Under the pieces are notes generated by a model. That model searched no databases, was not told the origin of the DNA, and was given only the letters and a program-made list of their open reading frames with translations. Positions 44,131 to 51,567 of a stretch of 64,000 nt of DNA are shown here, one piece after another. Within the stretch, counting starts at the first letter, position 1. Each line of letters opens with the position of its first letter. Source of the stretch: Desulfuromonas sp. (GTDB lineage Bacteria > Desulfobacterota > Desulfuromonadia > Desulfuromonadales > UBA2294); contig PKUH01000106.1 of the NCBI GenBank assembly GCA_002869615.1, positions 70,158 through 134,157 of the forward strand. The letters run 5' to 3'. The translations under genes were made by a program, and so were the position numbers.

Positions 44131-46425
44131 CTAGAGGAACTCGAGATAAGGTGATGCAACAGGCCTCAGCTCAGGGAAGCGCTTGAAAACTATACCGAAA
44201 TATTTTCGAGCATTTTCTTTTTGGCCCATTTTAAAATATGTTTCAGCTAAATTAAAATAAGCATAAGCGAAATCCGGACGCTGTTTGATCGCATTTAAAA
44301 AAAGAGCTACTGCCTGATCATATTTTTCCATATTTTTACTCAGCAAACCATAACTATTAAGGACTCTGCTACTCTCCGGATTCAATCGTAAACTCGCTTT
44401 AAAATTCGCCTCCGCTAAATCTCGACGTTCAAGAATAGTGTATATCTGCGCATAGTTGTAATATATCTGCCAATTCTCGCCGAAATGACGTTCAAGCAAA
44501 CCATACTGCTCAATCGCTTTGTCATAGAAGCCCAACTGCTGCAAAAGAACAGCATACTCACCTCTTCTTGTTGGATTGTTCGGTTCAGCATCTGCCCTGA
44601 TTCGAGCTTTTGCCCGTATCCCCTCCAATTCGGGAAGCAGGCTTTCGTATTCTGCTTTTGCCACATCGACATATTCCCTACAACTGTCCAGCAGTATAAT
44701 TGGACAAGACTTCTCTCTGGATACCTTGTTAAAGCTGGCAGCAGCCTCGATAAGTCGTCCACGACTTCGAAGTATTTTACCCTTGAAAAGAATAAAACGA
44801 ATATTGCCTGGATTTTTTCTGAGCGCTGTTTCGATTAGCTCTTGAGCTCGATCCATATCCGATTGATCGTATGCAATTTTACTTTTATAAAATTCGACGG
44901 TTGCATCCCCCGGGGACTTTTTTTGAGCTTCGGTCATCAGGTCAAGCGCCTTGCCATGAAGTCCTAGTTGCAAATATGCCTCACTAAGAATATGCAGAGG
45001 GAACAGGTTGTTCTCATCCAAAAAAACAGTTTCAGCCGGTTGCAGTAGTTCGACAATTTTTGCGAATTGATTGTTTTTCAGATATTCCCGGGCCAACCAG
45101 TACCTGGCTCGGGAAGAGGTTGGCACTTTTGAAACATTATCCTGCCATAGCCTCTCGGCATTAGCCCAGAGGGAAACTCTATCAAGAGTCAGGATCGAAC
45201 ATACGATCAGAAGCGTTAAAAATATGCCGGCAAGAAGCCTGCTCATGGCAAAGGTCTCGATAAATCCGAGAACGGCAATGATTAGACCGAAACTCGGCAA
45301 ATACATCCGATGCTCGTAAATAGTATCGAGAGGAATAACTGTCGATTCGGTGGCAAGCAACAGAAAAAAAGAAATAATCCCTAAAAATACCAGAGGTTTT
45401 TTCCGGTGCAGAGCCGCACCCAACCCAAACAGGAAAGAGAGGAAAAGAAACCCGAAAAGAGCCCTTGAATCATAAATCGTTTCAATGAGGGGCATGGCAT
45501 ATTCAAATACCTGCCCCACGGGTAGAAAAAAAAGCTTTATATATTTTGTAACGACCCAGAATTGAGTCAACAGGTATTTAAAGTGAACCATATCAACTGA
45601 ATGGACGATCCGGCTGACAACTTCCCCTTCTGCGACCGGTAGAAAGAAATCGACTACCCCACCCTTGATATCTGACACAGTACTGCCAGCGGACAGGAAC
45701 TGATTGACCCCGACAGAAACCGGTAAAAGCATGTACGGCGCTATTGATTTTATGGTTTCGCGGAAGTTCCACTTTTCACCTCTAAAGAGGGCATAATCAA
45801 AGAGAATCAGGAAAAATGGCAAAACGACTGTATTCTCTTTGCTGAACACGGATAAAAAACCGCAGAGGAGCGAAATGACTAGCCAGAATTTGCGCGCACT
45901 GAAAAAGCCATCTCGGCCATTTAACATGGTGCGATATTGAATATAAAAAACCAGTGAAAGCAAGAAGAAGAGACTGCTCAGCAGGGCCATTCTTTGAACA
46001 ACATACATGACAGCCTGACTTTGCAACGGATGAAGTGCAAAAAGACCGGCACCAAAAAATGTCAGCCAGGGTTTCTCTTTGAAAAGGACTCGCAAAAGAC
46101 GGTGCACAAGCAGAACGTTGCAAGCATGTATGATGATATTAACGAAATGGAACCACTTGGGATTCATTCCGAAAAGTTCATAATCCACGAAAAAAGAGAG
46201 GTAGGCGATCCCGCGGGGGTCAAAAACATGACGCAATGCATAACCCAGATCGCCAATCCAGATATTATTGACAATCCTCGCATAGTCATCAAGATACCAG
46301 CCTGCATTCAGCCCTTGGGAATACAATAATAGAACCAGTAGAAAAAGCGACACAGGCGCTATTAATCGTGTGTGCTTAGACTCAGGGGAAAGAAAATATC
46401 GACCGGACTGCTGCTTAGACCTCAT
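44131..46425 (-). CDS. TPR-rich polytopic membrane protein, TMTC/PMT-like GT-C glycosyltransferase
   Basis: A 764-aa protein with an N-terminal ~420-residue membrane region. The first loop contains the acidic pair GWYLDDYARIVNN, typical of TMTC/PMT-type O-mannosyltransferases, and later LFALHPLQSQAVMYVVQRMA and TIYEHRMYLPSFGLIIAVLG are shared with that family. About eight TPR motifs follow (for example YDQAVALFLNAIKQRPDFA, YAYFNLAETYFKMGQKENAR). Its ATG overlaps the end of alr by 11 nt, so it is probably co-translated with alanine racemase. Donor and acceptor are unknown; protein or glycan O-glycosylation in the periplasm is the family-based guess. Confidence 0.83.
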   Translation of the reverse strand: MRSKQQSGRYFLSPESKHTRLIAPVSLFLLVLLLYSQGLNAGWYLDDYARIVNNIWIGDLGYALRHVFDPRGIAYLSFFVDYELFGMNPKWFHFVNIIIHACNVLLVHRLLRVLFKEKPWLTFFGAGLFALHPLQSQAVMYVVQRMALLSSLFFLLSLVFYIQYRTMLNGRDGFFSARKFWLVISLLCGFLSVFSKENTVVLPFFLILFDYALFRGEKWNFRETIKSIAPYMLLPVSVGVNQFLSAGSTVSDIKGGVVDFFLPVAEGEVVSRIVHSVDMVHFKYLLTQFWVVTKYIKLFFLPVGQVFEYAMPLIETIYDSRALFGFLFLSFLFGLGAALHRKKPLVFLGIISFFLLLATESTVIPLDTIYEHRMYLPSFGLIIAVLGFIETFAMSRLLAGIFLTLLIVCSILTLDRVSLWANAERLWQDNVSKVPTSSRARYWLAREYLKNNQFAKIVELLQPAETVFLDENNLFPLHILSEAYLQLGLHGKALDLMTEAQKKSPGDATVEFYKSKIAYDQSDMDRAQELIETALRKNPGNIRFILFKGKILRSRGRLIEAAASFNKVSREKSCPIILLDSCREYVDVAKAEYESLLPELEGIRAKARIRADAEPNNPTRRGEYAVLLQQLGFYDKAIEQYGLLERHFGENWQIYYNYAQIYTILERRDLAEANFKASLRLNPESSRVLNSYGLLSKNMEKYDQAVALFLNAIKQRPDFAYAYFNLAETYFKMGQKENARKYFGIVFKRFPELRPVASPYLEFL

Positions 46426-47542
46426 CTACAATTCGCCTCGGCACTCTTTTGCTGATACCACAGAAAACTTCATAATTGATCGTTTTGATTTTCTCGGCCC
46501 ACTCCTCAGCTCTAATAACATTGCCATTGCCGTCATTACCAAGCAGGGTTACTTCATCACCAACATCGACTCCATCAACATCAGTAACGTCGAGCATGAT
46601 CCAGTCCATGCAGACGGTGCCGACAACTGGTACCCGCTGACCACGAATAAGGGCCTCTCCCCGGCCGGTCAGTAGCCGGCTATAGCCATCGGCATAACCA
46701 ATCGGCAGCGTCGCGATCCGGGTCTCCCTGGCAGTAACAAATTTATGGCCGTAAGAAATCCCGGTTCCGCAGGGTACTATTTTAAGCTGCACAATCCGCG
46801 TCCGCAAACTCATGGCCGGACATAAGTCAAGGTGCTTAAAATGGTCCGATGGCCAGCCACCATAAAGTGCAATCCCCGGTCTTGCCAGATTACACTCGGG
46901 CAGTTGGTGGGTTAAGATGCCGGCGCTGTTGGCTGCATGGATATATCGAGGTTCGAACCCTACCTTCGCGACCTGCTCTTTGACCAGTTCGAATCTCCCT
47001 ATCTGCTCATCTGTCAGATCCTCGGCCGGCTCATCAGCCCGTGCAAAATGAGTCATCAAGCCGGCCATCCGCATGTTTGTCAACTTCGATAAAGCATGCA
47101 GGGTCGGTTCCATATCTTCCAGCGGGATACCGATCCGTCCCATGCCGGTATCAACCTTGAGATGATAGTGACAGACCTGACCAGCAGCTGTATAGGCGCG
47201 AGAAAGCCGCTCCGCCGTCTCCGGATCGAAAATATATGGCGCCAGCTCATGCTTGATATAGGCCTTCTCGCTGCCCGGACTGACCGCTCCCATCACCAGG
47301 ATTGGAAGCCCGATACCAGCCTGGCGCAGCTCGATTCCCTCTTCAACCATTGCGACGGCAAGAAGGGAGGCTCCCTCTTCGATCAAAACGCGAGCCGACA
47401 CAACAGCACCATGGCCATAAGCATCAGCCTTAACGACAGCAAGCAGTTGCGTCCCCTCTCCGGCAGCTGCCTTGAGCAACCGGTAATTATGGCGCAGGGC
47501 ACTCAGGTTGATTTCGGCATATGTCGGTCTGATTGTGGTCAT
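46415..47542 (-). CDS. alr: Alanine racemase
   Basis: A PLP enzyme making D-alanine for peptidoglycan. The 375-aa product has the PLP-lysine motif LLAVVKADAYGHGAV (Lys near residue 39), KVDTGMGRIGI, MTHFARADEPAE, NSAGILTHQ and the second catalytic region ISYGHKF...LPIGYADGYSRLL, with VCMDWIMLDVT. I choose ATG 47542, giving MTTIRPTYAEINL; an upstream TTG adds 18 non-conserved residues. Downstream it overlaps the TPR membrane-protein gene. Confidence 0.97.
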   Translation of the reverse strand: MTTIRPTYAEINLSALRHNYRLLKAAAGEGTQLLAVVKADAYGHGAVVSARVLIEEGASLLAVAMVEEGIELRQAGIGLPILVMGAVSPGSEKAYIKHELAPYIFDPETAERLSRAYTAAGQVCHYHLKVDTGMGRIGIPLEDMEPTLHALSKLTNMRMAGLMTHFARADEPAEDLTDEQIGRFELVKEQVAKVGFEPRYIHAANSAGILTHQLPECNLARPGIALYGGWPSDHFKHLDLCPAMSLRTRIVQLKIVPCGTGISYGHKFVTARETRIATLPIGYADGYSRLLTGRGEALIRGQRVPVVGTVCMDWIMLDVTDVDGVDVGDEVTLLGNDGNGNVIRAEEWAEKIKTINYEVFCGISKRVPRRIVDEV

Positions 47543-47650
47543 CTCAGTATTGTCGAATTGGCGGATATCATGAGCAAAAGTCTTAGCATGCGGCAATTAA
47601 AACTGTAAAGGAGAAAGCGCTATTTTCTGTGGGCTAAAACCGATATTCAG

Positions 47651-47680
47651 TTGACACCGATTGAAAATTTCCGATAGGCT
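47651..47680 (+). promoter_or_regulatory. Candidate promoter of cooT
   Basis: TTGACA at 47651-47656, an 18-base spacer and TAGGCT at 47675-47680 (weak -10). The start would be near 47687, 24 nt before the cooT ATG. As no other promoter is evident before the TPP riboswitch, it may drive the thiamine unit too. Confidence 0.45.
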
Positions 47681-47710
47681 GTTATGCATTCTTTTCGGAG
47701 GAAACTTTTT

Positions 47711-47896
47711 ATGTGCTTCAACGACGGATCCTTTTTACTGGTTCAGGGTGACAACGAATCATCGCTCGATAATATTGCCACAATCATTCCGGGAAAAAAC
47801 TCCCTGAAGATGATTGACATCTACGGTAAAAAAAATGAAATCACCGGAACCATTGAAGAGATAGATTTTCTCAACAACCGGATCGTTCTCAGCTAA
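47711..47896 (+). CDS. cooT: CooT family nickel-binding protein
   Basis: A 61-aa protein matching CooT, a small homodimeric Ni2+-binding protein first known from CO-dehydrogenase maturation. The family pattern is an N-terminal Met-Cys (Cys2 is the nickel ligand; here MCFNDGSF), a middle basic/acidic stretch (NSLKMIDIYGKKNEITG) and the ending IEEIDFLNNRIVLS. The ATG at 47711 is preceded by GGAGGAAA, which fixes the Met-Cys start; an ATG nine codons earlier would bury the Cys. No CO dehydrogenase or nickel enzyme gene is in the window, so its client is unknown. Confidence 0.85.
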   Translation: MCFNDGSFLLVQGDNESSLDNIATIIPGKNSLKMIDIYGKKNEITGTIEEIDFLNNRIVLS

Positions 47897-47923
47897 CTGA
47901 AGAGAGTCGCTGACTAAAATAAA

Positions 47924-48009
47924 CCGCTAGGGGAGTGTTTCACTGAGAGATCTGCTTACGCAGACGACCCTTTGAACCTGATCCGGGTGATACCGGCGTA
48001 GGGAAGCGG
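47924..48009 (+). ncRNA. TPP riboswitch (THI element)
   Basis: A thiamine pyrophosphate aptamer with all conserved parts: P1 strands CCGCT (47924-47928) and AGCGG (48005-48009), the CTGAGA box (47943-47948), and ACCCTTTGAACCTGATCCGG followed by GTGATACCGGCGTAGGGA. It lies between cooT and a GT-C-like gene and is followed by a terminator hairpin, so TPP binding should cause premature termination. The controlled unit contains thiED and probably thiC. Confidence 0.97.
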
Positions 48010-48032
48010 CGAAAAAGCTTGCAACCTATTTC

Positions 48033-48061
48033 GCCACATCCCCTTAAGGGTGTGGCTTTTT
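48033..48061 (+). terminator. Riboswitch expression-platform terminator
   Basis: The stem GCCACA-TCCCC / GGG-TGTGGC with a TTAA loop (one bulge) is followed by a T tract (48057-48061). It sits 24 nt after the aptamer, as expected for transcription-attenuating TPP riboswitches. Confidence 0.9.
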
Positions 48062-48085
48062 CGTTTCTTTATAATTTTTTAATCG

Positions 48086-49750
48086 ATGAAACCAGGCATC
48101 AAAAATAATCGCTTCCAACTTGCGCAGCAGGCAATCATCCTGCTTTCAATATTTATCTCTGTTTATATTATCTGCGCCATTCCAATCAACTCCCATGACT
48201 TCTGGTGGCACCTGAATACCGGCGACTACATTCTCGAGCAGACACAACTCCCTGGGAGTGAAGATCCGTACACCTTTTCAGTCATCAATTCTGACGAATA
48301 CAACACGAAACGTGCTGAATTTATCAACAAACAATACTGGATCTCTCAGGTCATTTTTTCTTTCGCTAACAGCGCCATGGGTTTACAGGGTATCATTTAT
48401 CTGCGCGTCGCACTGTTCAGTGTCATTATGTTTGCAGCATACTTTTATGTTCGTAAACGCACAACAATTCTGGCGGCCTGCATATTTCTGCCACTTTTCA
48501 TATTGACAATGGCGATTGTTCTGGAGGATACGGATCGACCGCAAAACTTCGGGTTTCTCTATGCTTTCTTGACTGTAATGATTGTTGAGTTTGCAATTCA
48601 CAAGGCGAAGAGAAACTATCTTCTTCTATGTCTACCGGTCATCCTGCTCTATGCGAATTCTCATGCGGGTGCTGCAGTATCAATCTGCTATCTAGGCGTT
48701 TATGTGTTCTTCTCTTTCTTTGAAAAGCGACTTATCCCTTATAGGGGGGTACTGGCAGTCTGTTTTGCTCTAACCTTTATAGCGATAGGATTAAACCCAA
48801 ACGGCTACCAGGTTTTCACACAAATTTTAGGCACGAATCAATCATACGTTGCGAGCGTGACTTCCGAGTTCAGGTCCCCGTTTTCAATCTTCCACCCATC
48901 GTTGGCATATCCTGGCTGGACTGCGTTCTGGATTCTTACACTGATCGCACCGTTGACGGCGGTTTACCTGCTGGTTAAAAAAGAGTTTTCAGCAGCCTTT
49001 ATTCTGTGTGCGACCCTTGTCATGGCCCTTATCTCAATGCGATATATTTTCTTTTTTACTCCGCTAGCATTTTATTTTACTGCCTGTTTTACTGGCAGTT
49101 TTCTTGACAAAAGAAAACCAAATATCACTCGGCACGAAGGAGTCGCAGCAACATTTATTATTTTTACGTTCGCGCTGATTCTCTTTTTATCACACCAGAA
49201 CATGCAATTTTATTCGTTCAATAATGGCTTACCGCGAACATCTCCATTAATCAGGCAGGATATTTATCCAATTACAGCGACTCAATTTCTAAAGGAGAAT
49301 GATTTAGGCCGGAATATCTTTAACCTTGAGGCATGGGGAGGATATCTGGAATACCATCTATATCCACAATACCGATTTTTTACTGATACGAGGAATCTTG
49401 ATGAAAACAGAATAAAGCAACATTTCTCAATTCTCGCATACAACCAACAGGGAAAAAAACTCTTAAGTGAATACAATATTTCAACTGTTATCATTCCACC
49501 AATCGACTACCGCTCCGGTGCGATCTACAATATCATTCGCGAGTTTTACAGGTCCGACGAGTGGCAGTTGATCTTCTATGGGAAAAACGCGATGGTTTTC
49601 AGTAAGGATCAACGCTCCACCACGATCAGTAAAAGTATGATTTATTTACACGTATTATCTCAATTGAATTACTGGGGGCAAATCTACCCAATAACACCCG
49701 CTTATATAAAAAGCCTGCAGGAAGCAAAATATTTCCTGGCGCGGAGATAA
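48086..49750 (+). CDS. Polytopic membrane protein, GT-C-like, first gene behind the TPP riboswitch
   Basis: A 554-aa AT-rich gene with about eleven hydrophobic helices and a C-terminal soluble domain (from about 390). The first extracytoplasmic loop has NSHDFWWHLNTGDYILE, closely matching DFDTFWHLANGTAML in the protein at 60323, so the two are relatives. The Asp/Trp/His motif is reminiscent of GT-C catalytic loops. Not recognised as a named family, and no similarity to thiamine transporters is apparent. The ATG has no Shine-Dalgarno sequence. It lies 25 nt after the riboswitch terminator and 4 nt before thiED, so it should be thiamine-regulated whatever its role. Confidence 0.75.
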   Translation: MKPGIKNNRFQLAQQAIILLSIFISVYIICAIPINSHDFWWHLNTGDYILEQTQLPGSEDPYTFSVINSDEYNTKRAEFINKQYWISQVIFSFANSAMGLQGIIYLRVALFSVIMFAAYFYVRKRTTILAACIFLPLFILTMAIVLEDTDRPQNFGFLYAFLTVMIVEFAIHKAKRNYLLLCLPVILLYANSHAGAAVSICYLGVYVFFSFFEKRLIPYRGVLAVCFALTFIAIGLNPNGYQVFTQILGTNQSYVASVTSEFRSPFSIFHPSLAYPGWTAFWILTLIAPLTAVYLLVKKEFSAAFILCATLVMALISMRYIFFFTPLAFYFTACFTGSFLDKRKPNITRHEGVAATFIIFTFALILFLSHQNMQFYSFNNGLPRTSPLIRQDIYPITATQFLKENDLGRNIFNLEAWGGYLEYHLYPQYRFFTDTRNLDENRIKQHFSILAYNQQGKKLLSEYNISTVIIPPIDYRSGAIYNIIREFYRSDEWQLIFYGKNAMVFSKDQRSTTISKSMIYLHVLSQLNYWGQIYPITPAYIKSLQEAKYFLARR

Positions 49751-49754
49751 AAAG

Positions 49755-51173
49755 ATGGAAGGCGTCTACCTGATCACCGACAGCACACCGGATGGCTTGT
49801 TTGAGCGCACAGAGGCTGCACTAAAAGGAGGCACCAAGACGCTCCAATATCGAGATAAACAATCACCATTCGAGCAAAAGGTCTCGATGGCAAAAGAGAT
49901 GAAAGAGCTCTGCCGCCGCTACGATGTTTGTTTTATTATAAATGACTCTCCTGAGTTGGCTGTGGCTGTCGAAGCAGATGGATTACACCTCGGGCAGCAG
50001 GATATGCCAATCAGCGACGCAAGAAAGATCCTCGGCCATAGTAAAATTATCGGGATATCAACCCGCACCATTGAGCAGGCACACAAAGCAGAACGGGATG
50101 GAGCTGACTACATCGCCGTCGGTAGTATGTTCACGACCGGCAGCAAAGCAGATGCTGAGTTGGTCGGACCTGAACGTCTCCGCGAAATCAGGAAGGCTGT
50201 CGACAAACCAATAGTTGCTATCGGCGGCATCGACCGTAGCAATGTCAGTCGGGTTATCGATGCCGGTGCCGATGCCGTGGCCATCATCTCGGCCGTTATG
50301 GAAGACTCGAATCCGGCCCTGGCAGCGCGGGAAATCAATCTGGCATTCAACCGCAACAAACCGTACCCGAACGGGAAAGTCCTGACCATCGCCGGCTCCG
50401 ATTCCGGTGGTGGCGCCGGCATCCAGGCCGACCTGAAAACTATCACCCTGTTCGGCGGTTATGGCATGTCGGCCATCACCGCCCTGACCTCCCAGAACAG
50501 CCTTGGCGTCAACGGAATCCACCCCTGCCCGCCCGGTTTCGTCGCAGACCAGATTAATGTTGTACTGGATGACTTCGGAGCCGATACGATCAAGACGGGA
50601 ATGCTTTTTTCGTCTGAGATTGTTGAACTGGTTGCCAACCATTTACGTGATTCGGCAATTCCAGCGGTTGTTGACCCGGTAATGATCGCCAAGGGAGGCG
50701 CCCCCCTGCTCAAACCGGCGGCAATCGCAGCGGTTAAGAATCAGCTTATTCCGGTCACATATCTACTGACACCGAACCTGCCCGAGACGGAGGCTTTGGT
50801 TGGCTACAAGGTTAATGACCAGGACGGGATGGAACAGGCGGCAAAGGATCTTCAGCAAATGGGCGCGCGCCATGTCCTGATCAAAGGTGGGCACCTTGAA
50901 GAGACCGCGGACGATCTCCTCCTGGCCGGCAGCCGGTTTTTCTATCTCCCCTCGCAACGGCTCGAGACGAATCACACGCACGGCACCGGATGCAGCTATT
51001 CGGCCGCTATCACAACCCTGCTTGCGCAAGGGAACACGATTGAAATAGCCGTTAAATCAGCCAAGCATTTTATCCATGAAGCAATCCGTACTGCACCCGG
51101 TTTTGGCTCAGGCCATGGGCCAATAAATCATTGGTGCGCGAAGAAATTCGTCGAAGTTCGACAAAAGGGATAA
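49755..51173 (+). CDS. thiED: ThiE-ThiD fusion: thiamine phosphate synthase / HMP(-P) kinase
   Basis: A 472-aa bifunctional enzyme. Residues ~1-200 are ThiE, which couples HMP-PP and thiazole phosphate (GVYLITD, KTLQYRDKQSP, GLHLGQQDMPI, ADYIAVGSMFTTGSK, PIVAIGGIDRSN). Residues ~210-465 are ThiD, which phosphorylates hydroxymethylpyrimidine (LTIAGSDSGGGAGIQADLKT, VVDPVMIAKGGAPLL, TPNLPETEALVG and the catalytic HGTGCSYSAAI). The join is short (NRNKPYPNGK). The GC-rich composition matches core genes, in contrast with both neighbours. CGGAG is about 8 nt before the ATG. ThiG, ThiS and ThiH are not in the window. Confidence 0.96.
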   Translation: MEGVYLITDSTPDGLFERTEAALKGGTKTLQYRDKQSPFEQKVSMAKEMKELCRRYDVCFIINDSPELAVAVEADGLHLGQQDMPISDARKILGHSKIIGISTRTIEQAHKAERDGADYIAVGSMFTTGSKADAELVGPERLREIRKAVDKPIVAIGGIDRSNVSRVIDAGADAVAIISAVMEDSNPALAAREINLAFNRNKPYPNGKVLTIAGSDSGGGAGIQADLKTITLFGGYGMSAITALTSQNSLGVNGIHPCPPGFVADQINVVLDDFGADTIKTGMLFSSEIVELVANHLRDSAIPAVVDPVMIAKGGAPLLKPAAIAAVKNQLIPVTYLLTPNLPETEALVGYKVNDQDGMEQAAKDLQQMGARHVLIKGGHLEETADDLLLAGSRFFYLPSQRLETNHTHGTGCSYSAAITTLLAQGNTIEIAVKSAKHFIHEAIRTAPGFGSGHGPINHWCAKKFVEVRQKG

Positions 51174-51241
51174 AAAGATGATTATGACCAGGAAATGCTA
51201 TGCTGTAAAAAACCAAAACTTCGTGAATCATTAAGTTCACA

Positions 51242-51544
51242 ATGTATTGTATGCAACAAAACATCTATAAAAATAAAATCAACTGGATACTTGCATGCAC
51301 ACTATTTGCTCTAAGCTTCTTGGTTTTTTCAAACACACTGACCAATGATTTTGTCCTGGACACAAAAACAGTCCTTATAAAAGAACAGCGAATAGAGTCA
51401 TTCGAATCTGCGGTAAAGTTTTTCACAGAGAGGTATCATCATTCAGATGACCAGCCCCAGCAAGGGCTCGCTGCCGAATATAAATATATCGATTACCATT
51501 TGGCACTCAATGAATTGGTCGACAACCTATTATTCATTATCTGA
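51242..51544 (+). pseudogene. Truncated N-terminal relic of a TPR GT-C membrane-protein gene
   Basis: A 100-codon reading whose start resembles the next gene at 51568: one N-terminal helix (WILACTLFALSFLVFSNTL), then DFVLDTKTVLIKEQRIESFE (compare EFVWDAEVVILQEPRISSK) and a loop ending EYKYIDYHLALNELVDNLLF. It then stops, where the homolog continues into membrane helices. There is no ribosome site and composition is AT-rich. Most likely a leftover of a paralog lost by deletion after tandem duplication; a functional small protein is less likely. Confidence 0.7.
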
Positions 51545-51567
51545 AGAACAAATTATAAAATAAAGAC

